The notes beneath the pieces are model-generated. The model was not told the origin of the DNA. It did not search any database and saw only the letters and a program-made list of their open reading frames with translations. A DNA stretch of 58,356 nucleotides, from positions 1 to 58,356 of the forward strand of contig DATJOJ010000060.1 of the NCBI GenBank assembly GCA_035507035.1, read 5' to 3'. The position numbers were made by a program, and so were the translations under genes. Below, piece after piece: positions 50,311 through 58,356 of this stretch. The DNA is from DATJOJ01 sp035507035 (GTDB lineage: Bacteria > Acidobacteriota > Terriglobia > Terriglobales > Acidobacteriaceae). Numbering within the stretch: the first letter of the stretch is position 1; each line of letters opens with the position of its first letter.

Positions 50311-53025
50311 TTAGACCTTCCGCTGGCCGTCCCAGTCGCCTTCTTTCATCTCGGGCGCGCGCTCCAGCGTTTCCATCAGGAGCGTGCGCAGCCGGTAGCG
50401 GCTATCCAGGTCGGTATTCACCAGCTCAAATCCTACTTCGTTGGCTCGCGCACGGCGCAACAGCACTTGCCCTCGAATGTGCCGTTTCACTCCCAACGAA
50501 ATGTCGATATTTGCTTCACCGCCGATGCGGAGGTTGTCTTCTTTCGTTCCCATGCCTCCGCCCATACTCATTTCGCGGATCAGAATGTTCGACTTGCCCC
50601 ACGAGCTGCTGATCGTCGCCGACAGCGCCTTCCGTAACACGATACGCTCGTACCGACGCTGCCGTACCCACGGGCACGCCGGTGCCGCATCCAACGGCGC
50701 AATCGCCAGTTCTCCCGGGGAGAGCCCGCTCTCGGCCAGCACCTGCGTGGCATAACGCGGTTCAATCTTAGCCAGCGCTTGCGCGGCTGCAATCCGCAGT
50801 TCGCGATGGTTCGTCCACTTCCAAACTTTTTTCGCCTCAAGCAAGTTCCGCAAAATGGGCACGGAGTCCGGATCGCGCAATCGGCCCAGCGACTCCACCG
50901 CCTTTACCTGTACCAGCGGCGAACGCCCTTGCGCTTGGCCTGCTTCCGCCATCACCATCAGCGGCGGTACCGTCGTGCGATCGCCGCTCATGCCGATCTC
51001 GTCCACCGCCTGCGGTAGCACCGACGGATCCAAAAGCTCCAGAATCTCAAGCAGCGTGCGGCCGCGATCATGGGCCGCGCCATAAGCAATCTGTCGAACC
51101 GTCACGTCATGATAAAAGCGGTTCCACTCGCGCAGACGAGCGGGCAACGTCTCTAGTAAAGCCGGAACATCCAACCGGCTCAACAAACCAACCACCGACG
51201 CAGCCGTATTCGGCGGGCCTTCGCGCAGCATTGTAATCAGTTGCTGCGAAGCTGCCGGCCCAAGCTCTGTCGCCAGATCGATCATGCGGTCGCATTCGTC
51301 CCGCCGCATGCAACGGAAGAAGCGGTCGGAGAAATGTTCCATCGAAACGTTAGCGTTCCGCCGCAGCAGGGATAGTAAATCCGCCGGCACTTGCGGCATG
51401 CGCAGCGCTTCTTCAATGAATTCCGGTACGCGCCCCTCTAAGCCGACTCGTGGCCGCAAATCGTTAGCCGCCGTAGGCCGTACGCTGGCCAAGCGATCCA
51501 GTGAGGTACACACTTCGGTCAGTGCACGGTACTGTTTACGGTTCGTGCACTCTGCGCTCATGCGCACAAAAGCAGCACCCAGCAGAGTCTGCACTTCCGA
51601 ATCGGGTTCCTTCCCCAGTGCCTCGCCAATCTCGCGAATCGTCGACTCCAACAAGCCCACTTCAGGGATCATGAACAAGTCTGCCAACTGGCTGAGTCCA
51701 ACCGCTGTCTTGCGCCGGCCTTCCGCCTCTTTCAACTGCATGCATCGCGTATAGTTCTGCAAGATCTGCGCCACCGTCGTTTTGTCGCCCCGTTCCATCA
51801 AGCTTTCGACGAACTGGCGCACGTTGCGCGCCGGCACGCACGGGGCCTCGTTGGAGAGCAGCACACTCTTCTTGCCGTCCTCCGGCACTTCCGCCCAAAA
51901 CATGCGGTCCAGAATGTCGGCGTGCGACTCCACCAGAATTCCCGCCCGCCCCATCTTGTCTTCCTGAATGCGCAGAATCTGGCGCAGCTTATCCATCTGC
52001 CGGCTCATGTGCTCCATCATTTGGTGCACAGCGTTGACCTTCACGTCGCCCTTCTGGAATCGTTCCATGGCAAAGCGAATGGCCATCTGCTCGGCCGCCT
52101 TCATCAACAGAGGCGTGTCTTCTTTGTCGCTCGCGAACTTGGAGGAAAGCGCTTCCAGCAATTGCTGCAGATTGACTTTGGTATTGGGATCTACCTTGCT
52201 GAATTCCTGTTGCAGAAATTCGGGCGTGGCATTGGGATCGGTAGTGGCTTCGCCAACTCGCGTAAGCAAGCGAATCGCACGGACCACTTCCTCTTCCTCA
52301 AGAGGCACAACACCTACGACCTGCCCTCCGCCTGCGTTCGGCCCGGCTGGTCCGCTTCCAGCCACCGCGTTTCCCGCAGGCACACTGCCAAATGGTGCAG
52401 CAGGTCCACCACCGCCGCCACCCGTTCCACCCGATTGAGATCCTTCCGCCGCCGCAATCAGTTGCAGCAATTTTTGCGGATCATTCAACCATTCTTTGAA
52501 TTCCGGTCCCAGGCTCTGGGCTGCAATCTGCGCCGCTACGCTGATTTCGCCCGTCGCCGGATCAGCGGCCACAAATTTCACTTCATTAATCTTAATCGTG
52601 GATTGCTTGCTGTCGCCAAAGATTTGCTTGATTTCTTTGCCCAAGTCCTGTGCCTTAGAACCGCCTGTGGCAAAGGCTTTCACCAACTTGGAGAAATCGT
52701 CGAGAGTAACTTGATTGGAAAAGTTAATGCTGGCCAGGCCGGCAGTTGTCAGCAACTGGGCAAAACTGCGTTCCGCTTGCCCAGCCTCGAGTTGCACGCC
52801 ATCTAGGAGCAATTTGTTATCGATTACTCCCAGCAGGAATCCGCCTTCGCTACCCTTCGGCAACCCTTGCTGCAGCTCTTTCCACGTGGTCTCGAACTGC
52901 GATTCCGTCCGCTTGTGCGTGAAGCCATAAAGACGGACGTACTTCACCAAGATATTCAGACTATGGATAAAGGCGCGAGCCGACGCGCTGCGGTCGTCCT
53001 TCTTGGTTGTAGCCGCGGTTTGAAT
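50311..53025 (-). CDS. large HEAT-repeat protein with C-terminal PilZ-like domain; probable ATT start
   Basis: The protein has about 904 residues from ATT at 53025. AGGAG lies six bases upstream at 53032-53036, and the sequence QTAATTKKDDRSASARAFIH reads directly into SLNILVKYVRLYGF. The first GTG in frame is only at 52950, within the conserved start. The C-terminal part (about 805-900, MSMGGGMGTKEDNLRIGGEA, VLLRRARANEVGFEL) resembles PilZ. The middle (about 480-800) is made of HEAT-like helical pairs such as PPLMVMAEAGQAQ and VESLGRLRDPDSVPILRNLL. A Gly-Gly-rich linker is at 190-220. No catalytic site is seen. A c-di-GMP receptor or scaffold role is inferred only. Confidence 0.8.
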   Translation of the reverse strand: MQTAATTKKDDRSASARAFIHSLNILVKYVRLYGFTHKRTESQFETTWKELQQGLPKGSEGGFLLGVIDNKLLLDGVQLEAGQAERSFAQLLTTAGLASINFSNQVTLDDFSKLVKAFATGGSKAQDLGKEIKQIFGDSKQSTIKINEVKFVAADPATGEISVAAQIAAQSLGPEFKEWLNDPQKLLQLIAAAEGSQSGGTGGGGGGPAAPFGSVPAGNAVAGSGPAGPNAGGGQVVGVVPLEEEEVVRAIRLLTRVGEATTDPNATPEFLQQEFSKVDPNTKVNLQQLLEALSSKFASDKEDTPLLMKAAEQMAIRFAMERFQKGDVKVNAVHQMMEHMSRQMDKLRQILRIQEDKMGRAGILVESHADILDRMFWAEVPEDGKKSVLLSNEAPCVPARNVRQFVESLMERGDKTTVAQILQNYTRCMQLKEAEGRRKTAVGLSQLADLFMIPEVGLLESTIREIGEALGKEPDSEVQTLLGAAFVRMSAECTNRKQYRALTEVCTSLDRLASVRPTAANDLRPRVGLEGRVPEFIEEALRMPQVPADLLSLLRRNANVSMEHFSDRFFRCMRRDECDRMIDLATELGPAASQQLITMLREGPPNTAASVVGLLSRLDVPALLETLPARLREWNRFYHDVTVRQIAYGAAHDRGRTLLEILELLDPSVLPQAVDEIGMSGDRTTVPPLMVMAEAGQAQGRSPLVQVKAVESLGRLRDPDSVPILRNLLEAKKVWKWTNHRELRIAAAQALAKIEPRYATQVLAESGLSPGELAIAPLDAAPACPWVRQRRYERIVLRKALSATISSSWGKSNILIREMSMGGGMGTKEDNLRIGGEANIDISLGVKRHIRGQVLLRRARANEVGFELVNTDLDSRYRLRTLLMETLERAPEMKEGDWDGQRKV

Positions 53026-53031
53026 AGGCCA

Positions 53032-53036
53032 CTCCT
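53032..53036 (-). promoter_or_regulatory. AGGAG site supporting an ATT start
   Basis: AGGAG on the minus strand sits six bases before ATT at 53025. No ATG, GTG or TTG in that frame lies at a comparable distance. Confidence 0.6.
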
Positions 53037-53166
53037 GAGTCTGCTAGAAGGTTAGAGCAGAAAGTAAGTCAACGCATGTTACGGAGGTAATTAACTTTGG
53101 GAGCCATTTGTTGGCTTGGTGCCTTCGCTGGCGCGGCTTTCCGCGATGCGGTAATCTCAAGTGTCC

Positions 53167-54651
53167 ATGGCTGTCGCTGTCCAAACCCCGCGGCCGAAGG
53201 TGCAGAAGAAGCAGCATGGCCTCGCCTTTTGGATGGAGCGCGTCCTCGAAGAATGCGATCGCGCCAGCGCTGACTTCGCCGCCGATCCGGTTCACGATCT
53301 CCGCGTCGCCCTCCGCCGGTGCCGCTCCATGGCCGACGGCCTCATGGCCATGGACCCCGACCCGGCCTGGAAAAAAATGAAGAAGGCGGGCAAAGATCTC
53401 TTCAGCAAATTGGGTGAGCTTCGCGACGTGCAAGTCATGCGGGAATGGGTGCAAAAGCTCGGTGCTCCCGACGACCTAGTCACGGCCAGGCTCGTGCAAT
53501 ATGCCTCGGTTCGTGAAGCCGAATTCAAACGCGAAGCCGCGCAGGCCCTGCAGGCGTTCGACCGCAATGAGTGGAAGAAGTGGGCCAAGGAATTACCTCG
53601 CCGCTCCGTCCGCGTGCGCACCGGCAGCCCGATTTTCAAGCATCTCGCCCTCGAACGTTGGACCGAAGCCCACGCGCTCCATAGTCGCGCCTTGCGGAGT
53701 GGCTCACAAGTCGCGTGGCATAGCCTGCGCATCGGCATCAAGCGGTTCCGCTATATTGTCGAGAATTTTCTTCCGGTTCAGCACGAAGAATGGATCGTTG
53801 ATCTCAAGGCACTGCAAGACTTGCTCGGCGAAGTCCATGATCTCGACGTCTTGTGGTTCGCTGCCCTCGAGATCAACGTGTTTCCTGATCCTGCTTCTCG
53901 CTCGCTCTGGCACGCCAAGGTAGTAGACGAGCGCGACCATCGTATTCAAAGTTATCGCCACAAGACCATGGGTCGCGACTCCCTATGGCAGCACTGGCGT
54001 GCCGAACTTCCCAAAGGAAGCGACATCCAGACTGCCGCGCTTGCTCGCTTGAGACTATGGGCCTCGTTCCTCGACCCGGATTTTAAGCACTCCGTTCATG
54101 TTGCGCGCCTGGCGGTTCGGCTCTACGATTCCATTCCACTGAAAAGGCCGGCAGATTCGGATGAGCGAGCAATTCTTCAAATAGCGGCTCTATTGCACGA
54201 CGTCGGCCTTTCCAAGAAACAGAAAGACCATCAGAAAACTACCTATCGGCTCGTGCAGAAACTTCATCCTCCCCTCGGCTTCAGTGCCGAAAAACTACGC
54301 CTGGCCGCTGCTGTGGCCCGCTATCATCGCGGCGCCCTGCCTCACGCTGGGCAAAGGGCTTTTACCGGACTGACTTCAGCCGAACGCCAAACCGTTCTCC
54401 GACTCGCGGGTGTTCTGCGCGTGGCGAACGCTTTTGACTCCGATCACAGCGGCAGTATTCGGCGAATCCAACTTCATGAAGATGGACGGATTCTGGTCAT
54501 TTCAGCCGAAGGTTATAACTCCCGCAGCCGCATTGCCCAAGACATCGCCGCCGCTCGCCACCTGCTCGAAACCGTTCTCCGCCGCCCCATCATGATCAAA
54601 CCATTGGTTGTCCGCAAGCCCCGTCCGCAGGCTCGCCGCATGGCGGCCTGA
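53167..54651 (+). CDS. CHAD domain fused to HD-type phosphohydrolase domain
   Basis: This protein has 494 residues from ATG at 53167; a GTG at 53161 is also open. Residues about 15-290 form a CHAD domain: VHDLRVALRRCRSMADGL, GELRDVQVM and SLRIGIKRFRYIVENFL have its repeated HxxRVxxRRxR-type basic motifs. Residues 320-490 resemble the GppA/Ppx C-terminal HD domain: ILQIAALLHDVGLSKK, AVARYHRGALP and LRLAGVLRVANAFDSDHSG. CHAD binds polyphosphate; the HD part might hydrolyse phosphoanhydrides. The combination suggests polyphosphate metabolism. Confidence 0.88.
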   Translation: MAVAVQTPRPKVQKKQHGLAFWMERVLEECDRASADFAADPVHDLRVALRRCRSMADGLMAMDPDPAWKKMKKAGKDLFSKLGELRDVQVMREWVQKLGAPDDLVTARLVQYASVREAEFKREAAQALQAFDRNEWKKWAKELPRRSVRVRTGSPIFKHLALERWTEAHALHSRALRSGSQVAWHSLRIGIKRFRYIVENFLPVQHEEWIVDLKALQDLLGEVHDLDVLWFAALEINVFPDPASRSLWHAKVVDERDHRIQSYRHKTMGRDSLWQHWRAELPKGSDIQTAALARLRLWASFLDPDFKHSVHVARLAVRLYDSIPLKRPADSDERAILQIAALLHDVGLSKKQKDHQKTTYRLVQKLHPPLGFSAEKLRLAAAVARYHRGALPHAGQRAFTGLTSAERQTVLRLAGVLRVANAFDSDHSGSIRRIQLHEDGRILVISAEGYNSRSRIAQDIAAARHLLETVLRRPIMIKPLVVRKPRPQARRMAA

Positions 54652-54748
54652 AAACAGGGAACTCCGGACTGAGAACTGGCTTATTACGCTCTCTCCTGAA
54701 ACTTCTGAGTCACTTTTCGCAGGCCCACGCTTCGCGTACTCTCGATTC

Positions 54749-55288
54749 GTGACTCATGCGCAGCTAGTCGAGAAGGCAGTGCGGTGGCTGCGTTCCTATC
54801 GCTGCGGTGTCATTCTCTCCGAGCAAGCTTGCGCCAACGGCGAAATGCCCGACGCCATCGGATGGAAACGCGCCTGCCACTCAGTGATGGTGGAATGCAA
54901 AATTTCCCGGCCCGATTTCCTCGCCGATCGCGCTAAGCCTTTTCGCCAAAAATCTCATCTTGGCATGGGTTGCGAGCGATACTATCTCGCTCCTGCCGGC
55001 TTGCTGCGTGGCGAAGATTTGCCCGCGGGTTGGGGCTTGCTCGAATATCGAAATCGGCAGATAGAAACTGTTCAAGACGCAGCCAAAAATCTCCGCACCG
55101 CCAACGGCTTTCGCCACGAAATGAACCTGCTGCTCGCCAGCCTTCGCCGCGTTGAGGTTCGTATCGAACCTCAGACGCTCACTGAGTTCTTGAAGTGGAA
55201 GAATCGCATGGCGGAATATAATCGCGGCACGCTGCCAGAAGGGCTTTTACCCGCGGAGAACGAACAAAACACTTTTTTGGACGTTTAG
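54749..55288 (+). CDS. PD-(D/E)XK-like protein resembling MmcB
   Basis: This protein has 179 residues from GTG at 54749 (MTHAQLVEKAVRWLRSYRCG); the frame upstream is not convincing. MPDAIGW followed by VMVECKISRPDFLADRAKPF has the Asp...Glu-x-Lys pattern with the DF-AD helix of MmcB-type DNA repair proteins. LGMGCERYYLAPAGLLRGED and LPAGWGLLEYRNRQIE complete the fold. No nuclease activity is proven for these proteins; mutagenesis repair or phage-related roles are known for relatives. It is 97 bases after the CHAD-HD gene. Confidence 0.75.
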   Translation: MTHAQLVEKAVRWLRSYRCGVILSEQACANGEMPDAIGWKRACHSVMVECKISRPDFLADRAKPFRQKSHLGMGCERYYLAPAGLLRGEDLPAGWGLLEYRNRQIETVQDAAKNLRTANGFRHEMNLLLASLRRVEVRIEPQTLTEFLKWKNRMAEYNRGTLPEGLLPAENEQNTFLDV

Positions 55289-55399
55289 GGTCAGCCGCGA
55301 ACGCCCGCCAAGGCTGCACTTCTGCTGATAAATCCCAGCTCTCGGGCAACTCGCCCGGCCTATCCACAATCGAAAATCCCGCTCACACGAGTCTCTGGC

Positions 55400-55438
55400 C
55401 CGCAAACAGCGCAATCGCACGATTGGGGCTGTTTGCGG
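55400..55438. terminator. long hairpin between convergent genes
   Basis: CCGCAAACAGC (55400-55410) pairs with GCTGTTTGCGG (55428-55438), and inside this CAATC/GATTG closes a GCAC loop. It is in the 200-base gap between the MmcB-like and recR stops. No T run is present, so termination is inferred from location and strength. Confidence 0.6.
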
Positions 55439-55488
55439 ATTCATGTGTGTCTGGGGAAGGGAACAGTGATTTCTAAAACCGAGGACTT

Positions 55489-56088
55489 CTACAACTCCCG
55501 CCGCCCTTCAATCGACTTCAGCATCGTGACTTCATCGGCGTATTCAATATCGCTTCCCACCGGAATCCCCATCGCAATGCGCGTAACTTTGAGCCCGGCT
55601 CGCCGCAACTGACCCGACAGCCAGGTCGCCGTCGCTTCGCCTTCTACCGTTGGATTCGTCGCCAGAATCACTTCATCGACATCGCCATTCTCCACGCGCC
55701 GCATCAAGTTGTTAGTCCTCAACTGCTCCGGCCCGACTCCGTGAATCGGCGAAATCGATCCGTGCAGCACGTGATAAACGCCGTTGAAATGCTTGGTCTT
55801 TTCAATAGCCCCAATATTCGTTGGCTCTTCCACCACGCAGACCAACCGCTGATTTCGGGTCGCGCTGCTGCAATACACGCACGGATCGACGTCCGTAATG
55901 TTGTTGCAAACCGAGCACAGCCGCAGGCTCGCCTTTACGTCGTGCACCGCGTTGGCCAGCGCCTCGGCATCCTCGTCGCTCGATCGCAAAATATGAAACG
56001 CGAGCCGCTGCGCCGTCTTGCTGCCAATACCCGGCAGCTTCTTGAGTTCATCGATCAACCTCGCCATCGGCTCCGCAAAGTTAGGCAT
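55489..56088 (-). CDS. recR: recombination mediator RecR
   Basis: This is a 199-residue protein. The N-terminal HhH motif LKKLPGIGSKTAQRLAFHIL, the zinc finger CSVCNNITDVDPCVYC, and the Toprim domain RLVCVVEEPTNIGAIEKT with ATNPTVEGEAT are present. RecR acts with RecF and RecO to load RecA on gapped DNA. It is the third member of the dnaX-ybaB-recR cluster, with 110 bases to ybaB. Confidence 0.97.
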   Translation of the reverse strand: MPNFAEPMARLIDELKKLPGIGSKTAQRLAFHILRSSDEDAEALANAVHDVKASLRLCSVCNNITDVDPCVYCSSATRNQRLVCVVEEPTNIGAIEKTKHFNGVYHVLHGSISPIHGVGPEQLRTNNLMRRVENGDVDEVILATNPTVEGEATATWLSGQLRRAGLKVTRIAMGIPVGSDIEYADEVTMLKSIEGRREL

Positions 56089-56198
56089 GGGGAAATTTGT
56101 AATTTAGTGATTTGAAAATCGAAGATTCTAGTTGCCGATAATCGATGGCAGTCCCTGCTTTAAATTGCGAAATTACAAATTACAAAATTACAAATTCT

Positions 56199-56504
56199 CT
56201 ACAGCCCCGGAATCCCCAGCCCGCCCAGCATCCCGCCCATCGTCGATTGCATGGCTTCATCGACTTTCCGGCTGGCGCCATTCACCGCCGCAGTCACCAG
56301 GTCCTGCAGCATCTCCACGTCCCCACCCTTCACCGCCTCCGGATCGATCTTGATCCCCAGCACCTGCTTCCGCCCATCCATTTTCACCACTACCGAACCG
56401 CCACCTGCGCTGCCCTCCACAATCGTCTCCGCCATCTTCTGCTGTAGCAGCTCATATTGCCGCTTCGCCTGCGACATCATTTCATGCAGATTGAATCCAC
56501 TCAT
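56199..56504 (-). CDS. ybaB: YbaB/EbfC nucleoid-associated protein
   Basis: This protein has 101 residues from the ATG giving MSGFNLHEMMSQAKRQYELL. QQKMAETIVEGSAGGGSVVVKMDG and VLGIKIDPEAV are the YbaB core, and the C-terminal GGMLGGLGIPGL tail is typical. It binds DNA as a dimer. Upstream extension of the frame crosses a dispersed repeat, so the earlier start is rejected. It lies between dnaX and recR, as in most bacteria. Confidence 0.95.
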   Translation of the reverse strand: MSGFNLHEMMSQAKRQYELLQQKMAETIVEGSAGGGSVVVKMDGRKQVLGIKIDPEAVKGGDVEMLQDLVTAAVNGASRKVDEAMQSTMGGMLGGLGIPGL

Positions 56505-56512
56505 CCGTAATC

Positions 56513-56541
56513 CTCTGTGTCCCCTGTGTCCTCTGTATTTA
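56513..56541 (+). repeat. dispersed CTCTGTGTCCCCTGTG-type repeat
   Basis: CCTCTGTGTCCCCTGTGTCC followed by TCTGTATTT lies between ybaB and dnaX. The TTA at 56539-56541 is the stop of the minus-strand dnaX gene. Confidence 0.7.
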
Positions 56542-58332
56542 TTTCTTCTCCCGATAATCAATGATCGTCCTAATTTCCGCCCCAAACTTTTCTTTCATGC
56601 GCCGCACGATCGGATCTTGTTCCGCTCGGCTCCGTCCCCCTCCATTCGATGAAGACCTCGCCGCAGCTTGCGTCTGTGCAACCGCTCCCGGCACAACCCG
56701 CAGTTTCAGCGGACGTCCTGCCGCGCCGCTGGCCGCCGCCATGACCATCCGCTTGGCATCGGCTCCCAAAGACATATCGATCACCGATGCCGACGCCGCC
56801 ACTTTGACCACCAATTCGTTGCCTTCCACCTGCCACTCGCCGCCTTCGAGCAAGGCCGACAACATTCGATGTCCGCCTGCCTCCAGCGCCCCCAGCACCT
56901 TATTACGCAGATCGTGAGCTTGCTCTGCTGGCTCAGCCGCTAATTCCGGCTCCGGTGCCGTTGCAACCGCCGCCGCTGGTGCTGCTGCCCCCATGACTAC
57001 CGGCGTACTAGGAATTCCGGTCGCCACGCTCGGCATCGTGGGCGCATCTTCCTCCGCCGACATCTTCGTCTTGATCCCGCTTTTCCGCGCCGAATCCGCC
57101 GCAAACGGCGATACAAAATTCGGTCGGCTCGCCGGCGCAAGCTCAGGCTTTCGCGCCGCGGGAGCCGGAACCACTGTCGGTTTTTTCTCCGGCGCTGCTC
57201 CCGCAACTTCGCTCAGCAATTGCTCGATTGGCAGCAGTCGTTGCGCATGCACCATCTTCAGCAGGCCCAGCTCCAGATGAAACCGCTGCTCCTGTCGATA
57301 CCCCAATTCTCCATGCGTCCGCAGCATAATTTGCAAATGCCGTGCCAAATCTTCTTCGCTGAACAACTCCGCCACTCGCGCCACTCGCTTGCGTTCGTCT
57401 GCAGAAATCTGCAGCAGGGAAGAGTCAGCATCGGCCACCTTGGCCACCACTGCATTCCGCAAAAATCTCACCATCTGCCGTGCAAAATGCGTCGGACTGT
57501 GCCCCTCGCTGATCAGCTTGTCCACCAGCTGTAACACTTCTTGACTCGCTCCTTGTGCCACCGCCTGCATCACTTCTTCCAGCACGCCTGATGGCGCTGC
57601 TCCAACCAATTGCCGTACATTGTCCGCCGTCAGCCGTCCGCCCGAAGACGCAATCGCCTGATCCAAAATCGACAGCGCATCCCGCATCGACCCGTCGCCG
57701 GCCTCGGCCAGGAGCGCCAGCGCATCGTCATCCGCCGCAATCTTTTCCCGCTCCATCAAGTCCTTCAGTTGCCGCAGAATCTCTTCAAATCGCACCGCGC
57801 GAAAGCTGAAGTGCTGGCAGCGCGAGCGAATCGTCTGTGGAATATCCTCCGGCTGGGTTGTCGCCAGCATGAAGACCACATGCGCGGGTGGTTCCTCGAG
57901 CGTTTTCAGCAGAGCATTGAACGCCGCATCGGTGATCTGGTGGGCTTCGTCCAGAATGTAGATTTTGAACCGGTCGCGCGCCGGGCGGTACCGCGCCGCC
58001 TCTCGTAGCTCGCGAATCTCATCGATTCCGCGGTTGGTGGCGGCGTCAATTTCAATGACATCCACCGAGTTTCCCGCCCGAATTTCGGTGCACGACTCGC
58101 ACACTCCGCAGGGCTCCGGCACCGGCTTGTCCGCCGACCGGCAGTTCAGCGCCATCGCCAAAATGCGCGCCACCGTGGTTTTCCCAATCCCCCGATGTCC
58201 GCTGAAAATATAGCCATGCGCCGTCCGCCCCTGCTCAATGGCGTTCTTTAGAGTGCGCGTAACATGCTCTTGGGCTATTACTTCCGAGAATTTCTGCGGC
58301 CGGTATTTGCGCGCCAGGACCTGATAGCTCAT
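56539..58332 (-). CDS. dnaX: DNA polymerase III subunit tau/gamma
   Basis: This is a 597-residue protein. Walker A is GHRGIGKT (45-52, where His replaces the more usual Pro), with Cys75, Cys78 and Cys81 and a preceding Cys64 in the zinc module. LDEAH (127-131), FMLATTQ and RSRCQHF (sensor and arginine-finger region) follow. Residues about 375-490 are an Ala/Pro-rich linker and 500-597 a C-terminal tau-like domain. DnaX loads the beta clamp. No slippery site for the gamma form is visible. It is the first gene of the cluster with ybaB and recR, ending in a dispersed repeat. Confidence 0.97.
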   Translation of the reverse strand: MSYQVLARKYRPQKFSEVIAQEHVTRTLKNAIEQGRTAHGYIFSGHRGIGKTTVARILAMALNCRSADKPVPEPCGVCESCTEIRAGNSVDVIEIDAATNRGIDEIRELREAARYRPARDRFKIYILDEAHQITDAAFNALLKTLEEPPAHVVFMLATTQPEDIPQTIRSRCQHFSFRAVRFEEILRQLKDLMEREKIAADDDALALLAEAGDGSMRDALSILDQAIASSGGRLTADNVRQLVGAAPSGVLEEVMQAVAQGASQEVLQLVDKLISEGHSPTHFARQMVRFLRNAVVAKVADADSSLLQISADERKRVARVAELFSEEDLARHLQIMLRTHGELGYRQEQRFHLELGLLKMVHAQRLLPIEQLLSEVAGAAPEKKPTVVPAPAARKPELAPASRPNFVSPFAADSARKSGIKTKMSAEEDAPTMPSVATGIPSTPVVMGAAAPAAAVATAPEPELAAEPAEQAHDLRNKVLGALEAGGHRMLSALLEGGEWQVEGNELVVKVAASASVIDMSLGADAKRMVMAAASGAAGRPLKLRVVPGAVAQTQAAARSSSNGGGRSRAEQDPIVRRMKEKFGAEIRTIIDYREKK

Positions 58333-58356
58333 GTGCGGAAAGCTCGATTATACGTG

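Noticed and set aside
56539..58332. Programmed frameshift in dnaX giving gamma
   Set aside because: No A-AAA-AAG-like slippery heptamer with a following stem was seen at the expected place, so only the tau-length product is called.
1..58356. CRISPR array
   Set aside because: No regularly spaced identical repeats with unique spacers were found. The dispersed elements are singly placed and variable.

Overview
The window looks like part of an Acidobacteriota chromosome (Terriglobia/Koribacter-like). The reasons are indirect: moderately high GC, many GTG and TTG starts, Ser/Thr kinases fused to TolB-like propellers, large secreted GTVF-type repeat proteins with IPT/TIG domains, DUF4136 and DUF5694 proteins, and many small dispersed intergenic repeats. 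I made no database comparison.

Layout. (1) 1-3923 looks like the right end of an integrated element. It carries an AlbA_2 (Schlafen-like) protein cut by the window edge, a Cas4-like/DEDDy nuclease fusion (DUF2779) and a PD-(D/E)XK protein. It ends exactly at a displaced 3' half of tRNA-Val(TAC), a typical attachment-site scar. (2) 3989-5450 holds small unknown genes, a DRGH-type nuclease and a 35-residue microprotein. (3) 5454-16795 holds a kinase-propeller, secreted proteins, trmO, a pyridine nucleotide transhydrogenase, an MgtC-like membrane protein, a CBS protein, an M48 protease and a DUF4136 protein. (4) 16839-24905 holds a mutT-GAF oxidative-damage pair, a metal-chelate binding protein, a NifU-like scaffold, a HAD phosphatase, a MobA/XdhC pair, an MDR dehydrogenase, a metallophosphoesterase and a solitary nuoB. 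(5) 25065-32752 holds an acid-phosphatase-like lipoprotein and a collinear run of decarboxylase, GHMP kinase, secreted protein, nadE and DsbA-like protein. (6) 32756-40183 holds an orphan secretin, citrate synthase, DUF5694, cytochrome P460, pyrF and rlpA. (7) 40184-46821 holds thiD, an MNT-HEPN toxin-antitoxin pair with a palindromic operator, a second GTVF-repeat protein, zinc-ribbon membrane proteins and an alpha/beta hydrolase. (8) 46838-50131 holds aroA and the F0 part of ATP synthase (AtpZ-like, AtpI, AtpB, AtpE). (9) 50311-58332 holds a large HEAT/PilZ-like protein that probably starts at ATT, a CHAD-HD protein, an MmcB-like protein and the classical dnaX-ybaB-recR cluster.

Most genes are housekeeping or envelope functions. 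The most unusual features are the tRNA-Val scar with its nuclease cargo, the HTH-fused MNT/HEPN module, a family of intergenic repeats that all read on the same strand and sometimes supply stop codons, an ATP synthase c subunit with part of a Na+-binding signature and a signal-like extension, a Fe-S scaffold lacking its third cysteine, and the probable ATT start codon.
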